Assembly (NCBI GenBank): GCA_005768755.1
Contig: VAFL01000016.1
Coordinates: forward strand, 1-64,000
Direction: 5' to 3'
Source: Paracoccus denitrificans
GTDB taxonomy: Bacteria > Pseudomonadota > Alphaproteobacteria > Rhodobacterales > Rhodobacteraceae
Length of the DNA stretch: 64,000 bases
A program made the translations under genes and the position numbers. Under the pieces are notes generated by a model. The model had not been told where the DNA came from, did no database searches, and saw nothing but the letters and a program-made list of their open reading frames with translations. Numbering within the stretch: the first letter of the stretch is position 1; the number at the start of each line of letters is the position of its first letter. This document shows positions 51,397 to 60,400 of the stretch, piece by piece.

Positions 51397-52161
51397 CTCT
51401 TGCGTCGATGCCGCAGCAGGCGACGATAGCCACCGGCAACCAGAGCCTTGGCGTCCCTGAGCAATCCGATGACGGCATAGCGTGTCGAGTGAACCTGCCA
51501 TTCGTCACGGCTTAGATCACCTGTTCGGAATATACCGCGCGCTATTTCCTTCTGTGTCGCCCCGGATTGTCGCGCATCATGGGCCTGCAACATGCGTCGG
51601 ATACGGAGGCGCTGTTGTGGCGTCAGCCGCGTGTCGGGCGGAATCGCGCGCTGGTGCAGCGATGCCAGCAATCTGTGGACGGCTTCCAATCGGTCGAAAC
51701 CTTCCAATCCAAGCGGCACCACGGCAGCAGGGGTCTCAGTTCCTGACGATATCTCGGCATGAAACAGGCAGAGATGCCCACCTCCGTCGATCATCAGGAA
51801 TTTTGCCGGTTCACCCTCGTCTGCCCCCAGACGGTCGAAGTCGGGCAACGCCGCGACCTCCGCCTTCAGCACTTCCGGTGCCTCGACCAAAACAACGCCA
51901 CCGGTATCGATCTCTGGTTCCCAGAAGACAGGCGCGCCGGGAGGCGCCAGGGACGGATCGAGCGGGAAATCGTAGCCCCCAGCGTTCGCGCATTTGCGCG
52001 AGCGTGGGGGCTCCTTCTTCCTGCGCCTCGTTCAGCGCTCTGTAATCCGCCGCATAGTCGTCACTGCGGCGCAGCCATTCCCAGGCCAGGTCAGATGCTG
52101 TCAGGTCTTCGACATGATCGTAGCCCGCAGAGGATCGCCAGCCGGAGGGATCGTAGGGCAT
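51393..52161 (-). CDS. FseA-like activator: DUF6499 and DUF2285 in two frames joined by a +1 frameshift
   Basis: Two overlapping frames encode one protein. Frame 0 (from 52161) starts MPYDPSGWRSSAGYDHVEDL, carries DLAWEWLRRSDDYAADYRAL (DUF6499) and continues to WGLRF. Homology then continues in the +1 frame as PLDPSLAPPGAPVFWEPEI and a C-terminal DUF2285 domain (DTRLTPQQRLRIRRMLQAHDARQSGATQKEIARGIF). The joint is TTT CCC GCT at 51961-51969: slippage of the proline tRNA from CCC to CCG restores RFPLDPS. The total is 769 bases, 256 codons plus one. Such fused activators of ICE excision (FseA) are made by programmed +1 shifting in ICEMlSym(R7A). A mutation is the alternative. Confidence 0.72.
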
Positions 52162-52278
52162 GGTCTACCTCGCTTTCAGCGCATGCCGTGAGAATGCCAG
52201 CCAACATTCATGCGAAAGCCGAAGTTCGGAACCCCATTGTTTCGCAGAGGGTGATGCCGCAGCGGCATCACCGGCCGC

Positions 52279-52551
52279 TCAGCGCCGATTGTCGCGAAGC
52301 AATTCGCGATAGCCCTGTTCGCTGAGCCAGCGGGCACGGGCGAGATGGCTGTCATGAAGGCTGCGGCAGCGATCTGGTTCCGCCACCGGATCGAGGCCGA
52401 ACAGGACCTCGACCACCTCGCGCCAGTCCGCGCCATCGCGATGGGCGTCGAGCATGCGCAGATAGAGCGCCATATGCGCGCGATCATAGGGCGTCAGTGC
52501 CTCGCCGGTCGGCGGCTCATCCTGAAACGGCTCAACTGATTCAGGCGTCAT
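52279..52551 (-). CDS. Single-domain DUF2285 protein (QseM-like)
   Basis: About 90 residues from ATG 52551 (MTPESVEPFQDEPP); an upstream ATG at 52617 would add 22. It is one DUF2285 domain: LTPYDRAHMALYLRMLDAHRDGADWREVVEVLFGLDPVAEPDRCRSLHDSHLARARWLSEQGYRELL. QseM of ICEMlSym(R7A) is a similar lone DUF2285 protein that blocks both TraR and FseA. Its position between an XRE gene and the FseA-like gene fits such a role. Confidence 0.75.
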   Translation of the reverse strand: MTPESVEPFQDEPPTGEALTPYDRAHMALYLRMLDAHRDGADWREVVEVLFGLDPVAEPDRCRSLHDSHLARARWLSEQGYRELLRDNRR

Positions 52552-52628
52552 GCCGACACTCTGGAAGTTTTTGGAACAAACAATATAAGCGCCCGGACAA
52601 TCGACACCGGAAAGCATCTTCAGCGCGT

Positions 52629-52886
52629 CTAACCGCGTGTCGTCTTCTCATCAGCCCGGCCATGAAGCAACAACACCCCCTGCCCCTTGTCAGTCGATAG
52701 CAGAACGACCCCGGCGGTCTCCAGCGCCCGGCGCACCTGATCGCGCGTGCTTTCATAGACCTCGAGCCCGCTTTCGGATTCGAGGCGCTTGAGCGCGGTC
52801 AGAGATACCCGGGCCTCATCCGCCAGCCTCTCCTGCGTCCATCCCAGAAGCGCCCGCGCGGCCCGTGATTGTCGGGCGGTGATCAT
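52629..52886 (-). CDS. XRE-family HTH regulator next to the QseM-like gene
   Basis: 85 residues. HTH: ARQSRAARALLGWTQERLADEARVSLTALKRLESESGLEVYESTRDQVRRALETAGV, followed by VVLLSTDKGQGVLLLHG. It precedes the DUF2285 gene in the same direction. Its start codon and ribosome site lie inside a perfect 20-bp palindrome, and a second dyad lies 44 bp further upstream, suggesting strong autoregulation as for QseC. Confidence 0.86.
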   Translation of the reverse strand: MITARQSRAARALLGWTQERLADEARVSLTALKRLESESGLEVYESTRDQVRRALETAGVVLLSTDKGQGVLLLHGRADEKTTRG

Positions 52887-52897
52887 GCATGATCACC
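52878..52897. promoter_or_regulatory. Perfect 20-bp palindrome over the XRE start codon
   Basis: GGTGATCATGCATGATCACC is identical to its reverse complement. It covers the Shine-Dalgarno AGGTGA and the ATG of the XRE gene. It could be an operator blocking transcription and translation, or an RNA hairpin that hides the ribosome site. Confidence 0.75.
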
Positions 52898-52929
52898 TCC
52901 CATCCGGCCCGGCGCATGCGCCAGAACTA

Positions 52930-52944
52930 CGACTATAATAGTCG
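52930..52944. promoter_or_regulatory. CGACTAT-A-ATAGTCG dyad upstream of the XRE gene
   Basis: Perfect 7-bp arms around one base, 44 bp upstream of the XRE start. The ACTATA core recurs upstream of the XRE and LuxR genes at 24 kb (24059-24068, 24076-24084, 24689-24697). Confidence 0.6.
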
Positions 52945-53044
52945 CTCTAGCGCAGATGCCAATCAAAAATGGCGTTGGCGGGTCAATCGGATGCGGGTCG
53001 GCAACCCGCGTCAACGCATCCGATTCGGTTGCGGGCATGGCAAA

Positions 53045-53068
53045 GGCCCCGACCTTGCGGTCGGGGCC
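53045..53068 (-). terminator. Terminator-like hairpin after the second DUF736 gene
   Basis: GGCCCCGACC and GGTCGGGGCC form a perfect 10-bp stem with a TTGC loop, 11 bases after the DUF736 stop; on the minus strand it is followed by TTTG. The U-run is short but the stem is strong. Confidence 0.7.
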
Positions 53069-53078
53069 CCTCGCGCTG

Positions 53079-53402
53079 TCAGTCGCCGCGGCGGCTGTTC
53101 GGACGGGACCAGATCAGCGAGAAGCCCTCGCCATCCTCGTCATCGAAGAGGTTGGCGTAGATCGGGGCGGTGAAGCTCGGATCGTCGAGCTTGAGGCCCA
53201 GATAGTCGCGGCCCTCGTTCGAGCGCTTGGACCAGGCGGCGCCGATTTCGGCGCGGCCGACCAGAACCCGGTGGCTGGGGGCATTCTCGCCCGTGGCGCG
53301 GTTATCGGGGATGATGCGCACGCCCTTGGCCTGAACGCTGAGGGTGACGATCTCGCCGGTGAATTCATTGCCGATCTTCTTGAAGGTGCCGATGGTTGCC
53401 AT
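53079..53402 (-). CDS. DUF736 family protein, second copy
   Basis: 107 residues (MATIGTFKKIGNEFTGEIVTLSVQAKGVRI). Same family layout as the 43.9-kb copy: IGAAWSKRSNEGRDYLGLKLDDPSFTAPIYANLFDDEDGEGFSLIWSRP. It differs at many positions, so the two are divergent paralogs rather than a recent duplication. It is a single-gene unit with a terminator hairpin downstream. Confidence 0.9.
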   Translation of the reverse strand: MATIGTFKKIGNEFTGEIVTLSVQAKGVRIIPDNRATGENAPSHRVLVGRAEIGAAWSKRSNEGRDYLGLKLDDPSFTAPIYANLFDDEDGEGFSLIWSRPNSRRGD

Positions 53403-53970
53403 TTTCAGTCTCCGTTTTTCCGTTTCCGAGCCCGCACCATTGCGGCCTCGATGGCGATCGACCGGCCGGAGGCGATGGCTGGCGCACCTCGGAACGGGGC
53501 TGGACAGCAGAGGCGGAAGTTTCTTGTCCGCGCGAGGAATGGGCGCAGCCCAAGGGAAGAAAGTTACGCCGTCGCTGTTGCGCCAAAGCCGTCGAAGCGC
53601 GTGCGCTGTTCTTCGGCCAGATCAGGCCATTGAAGAGGCCGTTTGGAGCGGTCGAGACACGGGGGCTTTAACGGAGGCGATGGCGACCGGAAGGCGCGTC
53701 AAGGCAGACCGGACCGGCAATTCCGGCGGACTGTCACCTGCTGGTTCAGGCCTTGCGTATCCGTCCTTCCCGGCCCGCTCAGGGCAAAATGCCCTAACCG
53801 GGTTCAGAGTCGGCCCGCGCGTCACATCGCCGACTGTCCTGCGCTTTGACCGGGGCCGTGTCCGGGCCTCTACCTGATCCGAAACCAACACGCCGATATC
53901 GCCCGGAACCTTGTGACGGGGACGGCTGATTTTCTGCCAGCTTCTGACCCGCCAACAAGGGCCTGCGGCA
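53403..53970. other. Non-coding stretch, no feature recognised
   Basis: About 570 bases between DUF736 and a membrane-protein gene. ORFs of up to 145 codons exist in both directions but have Arg/Pro/Ser-biased content with no family look. I see no repeat or RNA gene. It may hold the promoter of the DUF736 gene. Confidence 0.5.
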
Positions 53971-54411
53971 TCAACCACGCGCGGGGATTCCGTCCGCAGG
54001 GTCGGTGGCCGCCATGCCCGCAATGCGCAGAAAGGCGGTGACTCCGACAGCGACCGCACCGATCACCGCGAAGATGATCTGCCAGGTCTCGGAGGGCATC
54101 GTCTGCCGGATGATCCCAAGCGTGGCGTAGAAACCGGCCATGCCTGCCGGAGCGACAAAGGCCAGCGCAATCAGCAGCCGCGCCCAGACCGGACGGACCA
54201 GCATCAGCAGGGCCTGACCGGCCACCAGCGTCAGGCTTGCGCCGACAAGCCCGGTGACGATGGCGCCAAACCAGCCCGCGCCCGTGCCATAGGCCCAGAT
54301 GCCCGCGTTGACGCCAAGAAAGATCGGCAGAGCATAGACGGCAAAGTTGAACAGCATCCAGCACAAGACGCAGATCGCGGCGATAGAGAAGAGGATTCCA
54401 AAAATGATCAT
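53971..54411 (-). CDS. Small multi-spanning membrane protein, unknown function
   Basis: 146 residues from ATG 54411 (MIIFGILFSIAAICVLCWMLFN), with four to five hydrophobic segments: the N-terminal one, GWFGAIVTGLVGASLTLVAGQALL, WARLLIALAFVAPAGMAGFYATLG and IIFAVIGAVAVGVTAFLRIAG. No charged catalytic pattern. Such proteins are frequent next to DUF736 on alphaproteobacterial elements. Confidence 0.7.
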   Translation of the reverse strand: MIIFGILFSIAAICVLCWMLFNFAVYALPIFLGVNAGIWAYGTGAGWFGAIVTGLVGASLTLVAGQALLMLVRPVWARLLIALAFVAPAGMAGFYATLGIIRQTMPSETWQIIFAVIGAVAVGVTAFLRIAGMAATDPADGIPARG

Positions 54412-54608
54412 GGTGGTGTCACCGTGCAAGGAATGGAACACGCGCGCCTTCCACCACCACAGGCGCGGGTTTAAGGATAGCAGGCCCCGCGTCTTTGAGC
54501 GAGAGGGTGGAATGTTTGTTGGCGGCGAATCAGATGTTGGTGATTGGACTCGACATTCAGAGCATCAGAAGTATGCTTATGTATGACGCGCCGCGAAGGA
54601 GATATGCC

Positions 54609-54872
54609 ATGGCTTCAGCCGAGCGAATGACCATCACAATGCCCTCCGATATGGCCGAGGCCCTGCGCCAGACCGTGGCCGGTGGTGAATATGCCTCGAC
54701 CAGCGAAGTTGTCCGCGAGGCCCTGCGCGAGTGGGCGCGCAATCGCGACACCGAACGCCGTGAACTTGAGGCCCTACGGGATGCGATCAAGGCCGGGTTG
54801 AACAGCGGCCCGGGCATTCCGGCCGATGAGGTCTTCGCCGAGTTGCGGGCGCGTTACGCTGACAAGTCCTGA
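54609..54872 (+). CDS. parD: ParD-like antitoxin
   Basis: 87 residues from ATG 54609 with AAGGAG upstream. N-terminal RHH (MTITMPSDMAEALRQTVAGGEYASTSEVVREALREWARN) then an acidic toxin-binding tail (AGLNSGPGIPADEVFAELRARY). It binds the operator of its own operon and neutralises the downstream toxin, starting 2 bases later. Confidence 0.93.
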   Translation: MASAERMTITMPSDMAEALRQTVAGGEYASTSEVVREALREWARNRDTERRELEALRDAIKAGLNSGPGIPADEVFAELRARYADKS

Positions 54873-54874
54873 GC

Positions 54875-55165
54875 ATGGCGAAGCTGGTTATCCTGCCCGC
54901 CGCGCGGGCGGACCTGATCGACATTGGCGACTTCATCGCGCTCGACAATCCGCCCCGCGCCGCGTCCTTCGTGGCCGAGATCGAGGCGAAGATCATGGAG
55001 ATAGGCGAGCGCCCCGGCAGCTTCCAGAAGCGCGACGACCTGCACAAGGGGCTGCGCCACGCGCGACATGGCCGCTATCTGATCTTCTTCGTTGAAAAAG
55101 GTGATGACGTGCAAATTGTGCGGGTGCTTCAGGGCGCGCGGGACTTGCCGGGTTTGCTGCGATAA
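54875..55165 (+). CDS. parE: ParE-like toxin
   Basis: 96 residues (MAKLVILPAARADLIDIGDFIALDNP), RelE/ParE fold: PAARADLIDIGDFIA helix, GSFQKRDDLHKGLRHARHGRYLIFF core and VQIVRVLQGARDLPGLL end. ParE members usually inhibit DNA gyrase. The pair stabilises the element after transfer. Confidence 0.93.
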   Translation: MAKLVILPAARADLIDIGDFIALDNPPRAASFVAEIEAKIMEIGERPGSFQKRDDLHKGLRHARHGRYLIFFVEKGDDVQIVRVLQGARDLPGLLR

Positions 55166-55177
55166 TCTGCAAGGCTG

Positions 55178-55199
55178 GGGCGGCGCTCACGCGCCGCCC
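55178..55199 (+). terminator. Terminator between parE and the convergent DUF2493 gene
   Basis: GGGCGGCG and CGCCGCCC form an 8-bp stem with a 6-base loop, followed on the plus strand by TTT. It overlaps the last codons of the convergent DUF2493 gene. Confidence 0.7.
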
Positions 55200-56113
55200 T
55201 TTGCCAGCCGATAGACAGGGATGCCCATCTTGCGGGCCTTGTCAGCCAGGTTTTCCTGAATGCCGGTGCCGGGGAAGAGGATGACCCCGATCGGCAGCAC
55301 GTTCAGCATCGCATCGTTGCGCCGGAAGGGCGCGGCCTTGGCGTGTTTCGTCCAGTCGGGCTTGAAGGCGACCTGCGGCACCTTGCGGTTGTCGGCCCAG
55401 GTGGCGGCGATGCGCTCGGCGCCTTTCGGCGACCCGCCATGCAGCAGCACCATATCCGGGTGTTTGGCGTGGACCTGATCGAGCTTGTTCCAGATTGCAC
55501 GGTGATCGGTGGTGTCGCCGCCCGAAAAGGCGATCTTCGGCCCGGCGGGCAGCAGCACCTCATGATCGGCCCGGCGTTTGGCGGCGAGGAAATCGCGGCT
55601 GTCGATCATGGCCGAGGTCATCTGGCGATGGTTGACCCGTGAGCCGGAGCGCGGCGACCAGGGCGTGCCGGTGGTACGCAGATAGATATCGGCAGCCGTG
55701 TCGCGGAAGAGTTCCATGCTGTCGCGGCGGGTGATCAGGCTCTGGCCAATGTCGATCAGGGTTTCCAATTGGACGGATTTGACCTCGCTGCCATCCTGTT
55801 CGCGCTGAAGGCGCTTCTGGGCCTGCTCGTTATCGTCCAGCTTGCGGGCGATCCGCTCGGCGGCACGGTGGAAGCTGTTGACGGTGGACCACAGGATTTC
55901 GTCGAGATCGGCATCAAGGCTGGTATCGGCCATGGAGGAGATCAGCGCGTCGAAGATATCGGCGACGGCGGTCTGGATGGTTTGATCCTCGGGCGCAATC
56001 CGGGGATCGGCCTCGCCCTCGGCGGGGCGGTAGCCATAGAGTTCGAGGGCGTCGGTGACATGGCCGGTCGAGGATGTGCTGTGATCGGGTTCGAAATCGT
56101 CATGGGCATACAT
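55187..56113 (-). CDS. DUF2493 domain protein
   Basis: 308 residues. The C-terminal 120 residues are DUF2493 (SLOG/YAcAr-like): KIAFSGGDTTDHRAIWNKLDQVHAKHPDMVLLHGGSPKGAERIAATWADNRKVPQVAFKP, then GVILFPGTGIQENLADKARKMGIPVYRL. The GGSPKGAE and PGTGIQENL loops suit nucleotide or nucleotide-derivative binding. The N-terminal part is acidic and helical. Commonly present in the leading regions of such elements. Confidence 0.85.
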   Translation of the reverse strand: MYAHDDFEPDHSTSSTGHVTDALELYGYRPAEGEADPRIAPEDQTIQTAVADIFDALISSMADTSLDADLDEILWSTVNSFHRAAERIARKLDDNEQAQKRLQREQDGSEVKSVQLETLIDIGQSLITRRDSMELFRDTAADIYLRTTGTPWSPRSGSRVNHRQMTSAMIDSRDFLAAKRRADHEVLLPAGPKIAFSGGDTTDHRAIWNKLDQVHAKHPDMVLLHGGSPKGAERIAATWADNRKVPQVAFKPDWTKHAKAAPFRRNDAMLNVLPIGVILFPGTGIQENLADKARKMGIPVYRLAKGGA

Positions 56114-56424
56114 GGGAAATGTCCTTCGGCTGGACCGCGACCGTCGCGGCCTTCATGGCGACGACACGCCCACGGGCGATCCGGCCGGGCAGCCCGAGCC
56201 TTTCGCGAGGGCCTTGATGGCAAAGCCAGACTGATTTGATTCGCGCTGTAAAGGCGGGCCTGCCCGCCGACGGAAATCAGTCGGGCGCCGCCATTGCCGG
56301 GCCGGAGCGCTTGTGGGCCGCTCGCCCCCTGAGAAGGCCAAGGCGCGGTCCCCTGCCGATGGATTTGCAACCCTTTGCGCATGGCGAGGCCGATGCCCTG
56401 ATCACATTCTCCGTCCCGGCCCTG
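56114..56424. other. Intergenic region with a nested stem-loop (56229-56282)
   Basis: 311 bases without a gene. GACTGATTT (56229-56237) and AAATCAGTC (56274-56282) are a perfect 9-bp outer stem; GGCGGGC-CT-GCCCGCC (56253-56268) is a 7-bp inner stem. Between the toprim and DUF2493 genes, both minus. It may be an attenuator or terminator, or a single-strand promoter or priming site used as the leading strand enters a recipient. Confidence 0.55.
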
Positions 56425-57456
56425 TCACGAGGCCATAAAACGGCTGACATCCTCGGGGACGATCTGCACCCGGATCTGCGCCCGCAGCGCCTCCAGACCG
56501 CAGGCGCTGAGATCGTCGTTGAAATCTCCCATCATGGGCGAGAGCGTGATGGCGTCGATCCCGACCTCGTGCGCCCGGTCCATCAGGCTATCGCGTGCGC
56601 TGTCACCTGCCGGATCGTTGTCGCGGACGATATAGAGCTTGCGCAAATGCGGTGGGAACAGGATGGCGGCGAGATGTCCGGCCGAGAGTGCGGAGACCAT
56701 CGGCATCGTCGGCAGAGCCTGTTGCAGCGACAGGATGGTTTCGATGCCTTCCCCCGCCGCCAGTACATCCTGTGCATCACCGAAACGAACCGCATGTCCG
56801 AGCAGGTCACCCATTGCCTTCCTCGGCGGATCGACAGCTGCCTTGCCGGAACCGTCCGGGGCCAGCCATGTGCGGTGTGCGCCAGTAATCCTGCCACCCG
56901 TGTCGCTGACGGCGGCGATCATGGCGGGCCATATCTCGGTGAGACCGTCACCCTCGGGACGCCAATAGCAGTTCCGATGAAAGCGCAGATTTTCGGTTTG
57001 GCGTAAATCCGTAATGCCGCGATTCCGTAGATACGTCTCTGCGATGCTGCCAATCAGCGGTTGCGTCATGCGCCAGAGACGGCGTGCTGCCTCGGATGAT
57101 CCCGATGGTGCTGGCGTTTGGGACGGACTGGATGGCGGCTGCGGTTCAGGATGCGGCAGGCTGAGGAAGCGCCGGGCCTCTTCGGCAACGTCTGCGAAGT
57201 CGATCAGGCCGAGCGAGTCCCGGATCACGTCCAGTAGATCGCCATATTCACCCGTGGCCGAGTCCTGCCATTTACCGGCAATGCCTTTCGCGCTGTCGTG
57301 CAGCCGGACGAACATGGAACGGCCAGCGGTGTTTCGGACATCGCCGACCTGCCAGTAATTGCCCTGTTTGCGCCCATTGGAGAGATAATGACGGCACACC
57401 TCCTCGGCCTGTCGGCCAAGACGCTGCGCCAGTTCGGAAGCGTTGAGACGCGCCAT
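56425..57456 (-). CDS. Toprim domain protein (plasmid primase-like)
   Basis: 343 residues. N-terminal part includes AEEVCRHYLSNGRKQGNYWQVGDVRNTAGRSMFVRLHD (DUF7146-type); the middle has an AHRTWLAPDGSGKA segment; the C-terminal Toprim has GEGIETILSLQQALP (catalytic Glu) and IVRDNDPAGDSARD (DxD). Likely makes or handles primers during leading-strand replacement synthesis. It overlaps the methylase/helicase stop. Confidence 0.87.
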   Translation of the reverse strand: MARLNASELAQRLGRQAEEVCRHYLSNGRKQGNYWQVGDVRNTAGRSMFVRLHDSAKGIAGKWQDSATGEYGDLLDVIRDSLGLIDFADVAEEARRFLSLPHPEPQPPSSPSQTPAPSGSSEAARRLWRMTQPLIGSIAETYLRNRGITDLRQTENLRFHRNCYWRPEGDGLTEIWPAMIAAVSDTGGRITGAHRTWLAPDGSGKAAVDPPRKAMGDLLGHAVRFGDAQDVLAAGEGIETILSLQQALPTMPMVSALSAGHLAAILFPPHLRKLYIVRDNDPAGDSARDSLMDRAHEVGIDAITLSPMMGDFNDDLSACGLEALRAQIRVQIVPEDVSRFMAS

Positions 57457-60400
57457 TATGCGGCCTCCCGCTCACCAATGCGTTCGACCGGGAAGCGGTC
57501 GAGGAGTTTGCCGATGATCTCCGGTCCAGTTGCGTCAACGGGCACAAAGAAGCGCAGTTTCCACGAGATGATCTCGCTGAAGAAGCCATAGGCCCTGAAC
57601 CGCTCGCGCATCGCGTCGGTGAAGCCACATAGTTCGATCCGGTTCGCGCCCATAACGCGGACGCGGCGCAGTTGCAGCCCTTCGGCGAGATCGAGGATCG
57701 TGCGGCCTTCCAGCAAAGCGGCATAAGCGGCATCGGGCGTGATGCTGCTGCTGACACCGCTGGTTGAAGCATTTGCAGCCCATGCGGGCGAGACCCGGCG
57801 ACCGATAATCCGCTCGCCCTCATCGGTCTGGAGCCGATAGACGCGGGCGAAATCCTGCGGCAGGCGTTTCCAGATCGGCAGCAAAAGGCCCGTCACCATC
57901 TGCAAAACGCTGTCCGTGAACTCCGGCACCTCGGACAATTCCGCCTCCCAGGCTGTAACGAACGTGGCATGGTCAGCTTCAGCCCAATTGGTTTCCCCCA
58001 TTGCCCGCACCGGGATATTCATCGCCTCCATGGGCCGGATCAGCCGCACGCGCCGTTCGATCTCACCATCGTCCAGCATGATGCTGGTGGTCGGGATCTG
58101 CACGGCGGCGCGACCGGATCGCTCGTTGATGAGCAGCCTCGCGCGCGGATCGTCCAGTTCCGCCAGTGCCGCATCAAGCGTGACCGGCTGATTGCGCTTG
58201 CGTTCTGTCAGGGTCAGCAGCCGCGTTTCCGCGCCGGTGCCGGGATGGGTATGGATCACCTGCCGCTCGGTGACGATGAAGCTTTCGGCGCGCAACGTCT
58301 CCAACCCAATGTCATAGGTACCCGAGGCCATCGCCCCGTCGATCCGCGCTTGCAGAAGCTGTTCGAAGGCTGAGAACAGGATGCCCTGCAACTCGATGGT
58401 CAGGGCAAGCAGGCGGTTGAGGAAGGTGGTGATCGGCGGCAGATCGTCCTTGATGCCATTACTGTCCATCAGCTTCAGACCGGTGGCGGATTCAAACCGC
58501 TCCAGCGAGCATCCTTCGACCTTGCCGCGCACAATGAGAAGATAGAGCTGTCGCAGCGCGTCACGGGCATAGGGACTTTCCAGATTGTCCTCAGGGCGGA
58601 AGAGGCCCTGACCGCCGGTCTGTCGCTGACCGCGTGTGATTGCCCCCAACGTATCGAGGCGGCGGGCAATGGTCGAAAGGAACCGCTTCTCGGCCTTCAC
58701 ATCCGTGGCGATAGGGCGGAAGAGCGGCGGTTGCGCCTGATTGGTCCGGTTGGTCCGCCCTAGCCCCTGAATGGCGGCATCGGCCTTCCAGCCTGGTTCC
58801 AGCAGATAATGCACCCGCAGCCGCTGGTTCCGCACCGTGAGGTCTGCATGGTAGCTTCGGCCTGTGCCACCGGCATCCGAGAAGATCAGAATGCGCTTGG
58901 CGTCATCCATGAAGGCCGAGGTCTCGGCCAGGTTGGCCGACGGTGCCCGGCTCTCGACTGCGAGGCGCGCCGCCGAACCTTCGCCCTTGCGGACGATGCG
59001 GCGCGAACGGCCCGTCACCTCGGCCACCATATCGGTGCCGAAACGCTGTACGATCTGGTCGAGCGCGCCGGGAACAGGCGGCAGGCTGGCAAGCTGCTCG
59101 ATCATCTCGTCACGCCGGGCGACAGCTTCACGACTCTCGACCGGCTGGCCATCCCGGAACACGGGACGCGAGGAGAGATTGCCCTCGCCATCGGTGAAGG
59201 GTTCGTAAAGCTGGACGGGGAAGGAATGCTGCAAATACGAGCCGACATATTCCCTCGGCGTGACATCGACGGAGATGTCGTTCCATTCCTCGGTGGGGAT
59301 TTCCGCCAGCCGCCGTTCCATCAGCGCCTCGCCGGTCGAGACGATCTGAATGACGGCAGCATGGCCCGCTTCCAGATCGGCCTCGATGGACCCGATCAGG
59401 GTCGGCGTCTTCATCGAGGTCAGCAGATGGCCGAAGAAACGCTGCTTGGTGGATTCAAACGCCGAGCGGCCGGCAGACTTCGCCTGCCGGTTCAGCGTGC
59501 CTCCGCTGCCGGTGATATTGGCGGCCTGCATCGCCGCGTCCAGATTCCCATGAATCACCGAAAACGCAGTGGCATAGGCATCATAGATGCGGCGCTGTTC
59601 CCCCGTGAACCGGTGTTCGACGAGTTCATATTCAACGCCATCATAGGAGAGCGAACGGGCGGTATAGAGGCCAAGCGACTGCAGATCGCGGGCCAGCACC
59701 TCCAACGCCGCCACACCGCCAGCCTCGATCGCCTCGACGAATTCGGCGCGGGTCTGAAACGGAAAGTCCTCGCCGCCCCAGAGGCCGAGCCGCTGCGCAT
59801 AGGCGAGATTGTGCACCGTGGTGGCGCCGGTCGCCGAGACATAGACCACGCGGGCATCCGGCAGCGCATGCTGCAGCCGCAGGCCCGCACGCCCCTGCTG
59901 GCTGGCGGCGACATCGCCGCGGTCTCCCTTGCCGCCCCCGGCATTCTGCATGGCATGGCTTTCGTCGAAAATGATGACCCCATCGAAGTCGGCCCCCAAC
60001 CAATCGACGATCTGGCGCACACGCGAAACCTTTTCGCCGCTCGCGTCGGAGCGCAGCGTGGCATAGGTTGTAAACAGGATGCATTCCGACAGCGTGATCG
60101 GCTTGCCCTGCGGGAAGCGCGAGAGCGGCGTGACCAGCAGGCGCTCCATGCCGAGGGCCGACCAGTCGCGCTGCGCGTCCTCGATCAGCTTGTCGGATTT
60201 GGAGATCCAAACCGCCTTGCGTCGCCCGCGCAGCCAGTTGTCGAGGATGATCCCCGCCGATTGCCGACCTTTGCCCGCGCCGGTGCCGTCGCCCAACATG
60301 AAGCCGCGCCGGAAGCGGACGGCGCCAGCATCCTCGGGAGCAGCGCTCACGGTGTCGAAGGTTTCGTCCACGGTCCAGGTACCGGCGAGATGTTCGGCAT

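Noticed and set aside
53622..54059. 145-codon minus-strand ORF in the gap after DUF736
   Set aside because: Overlaps the 3' end of the membrane-protein gene and has Arg/Pro/Ser-biased composition with no recognisable motif.
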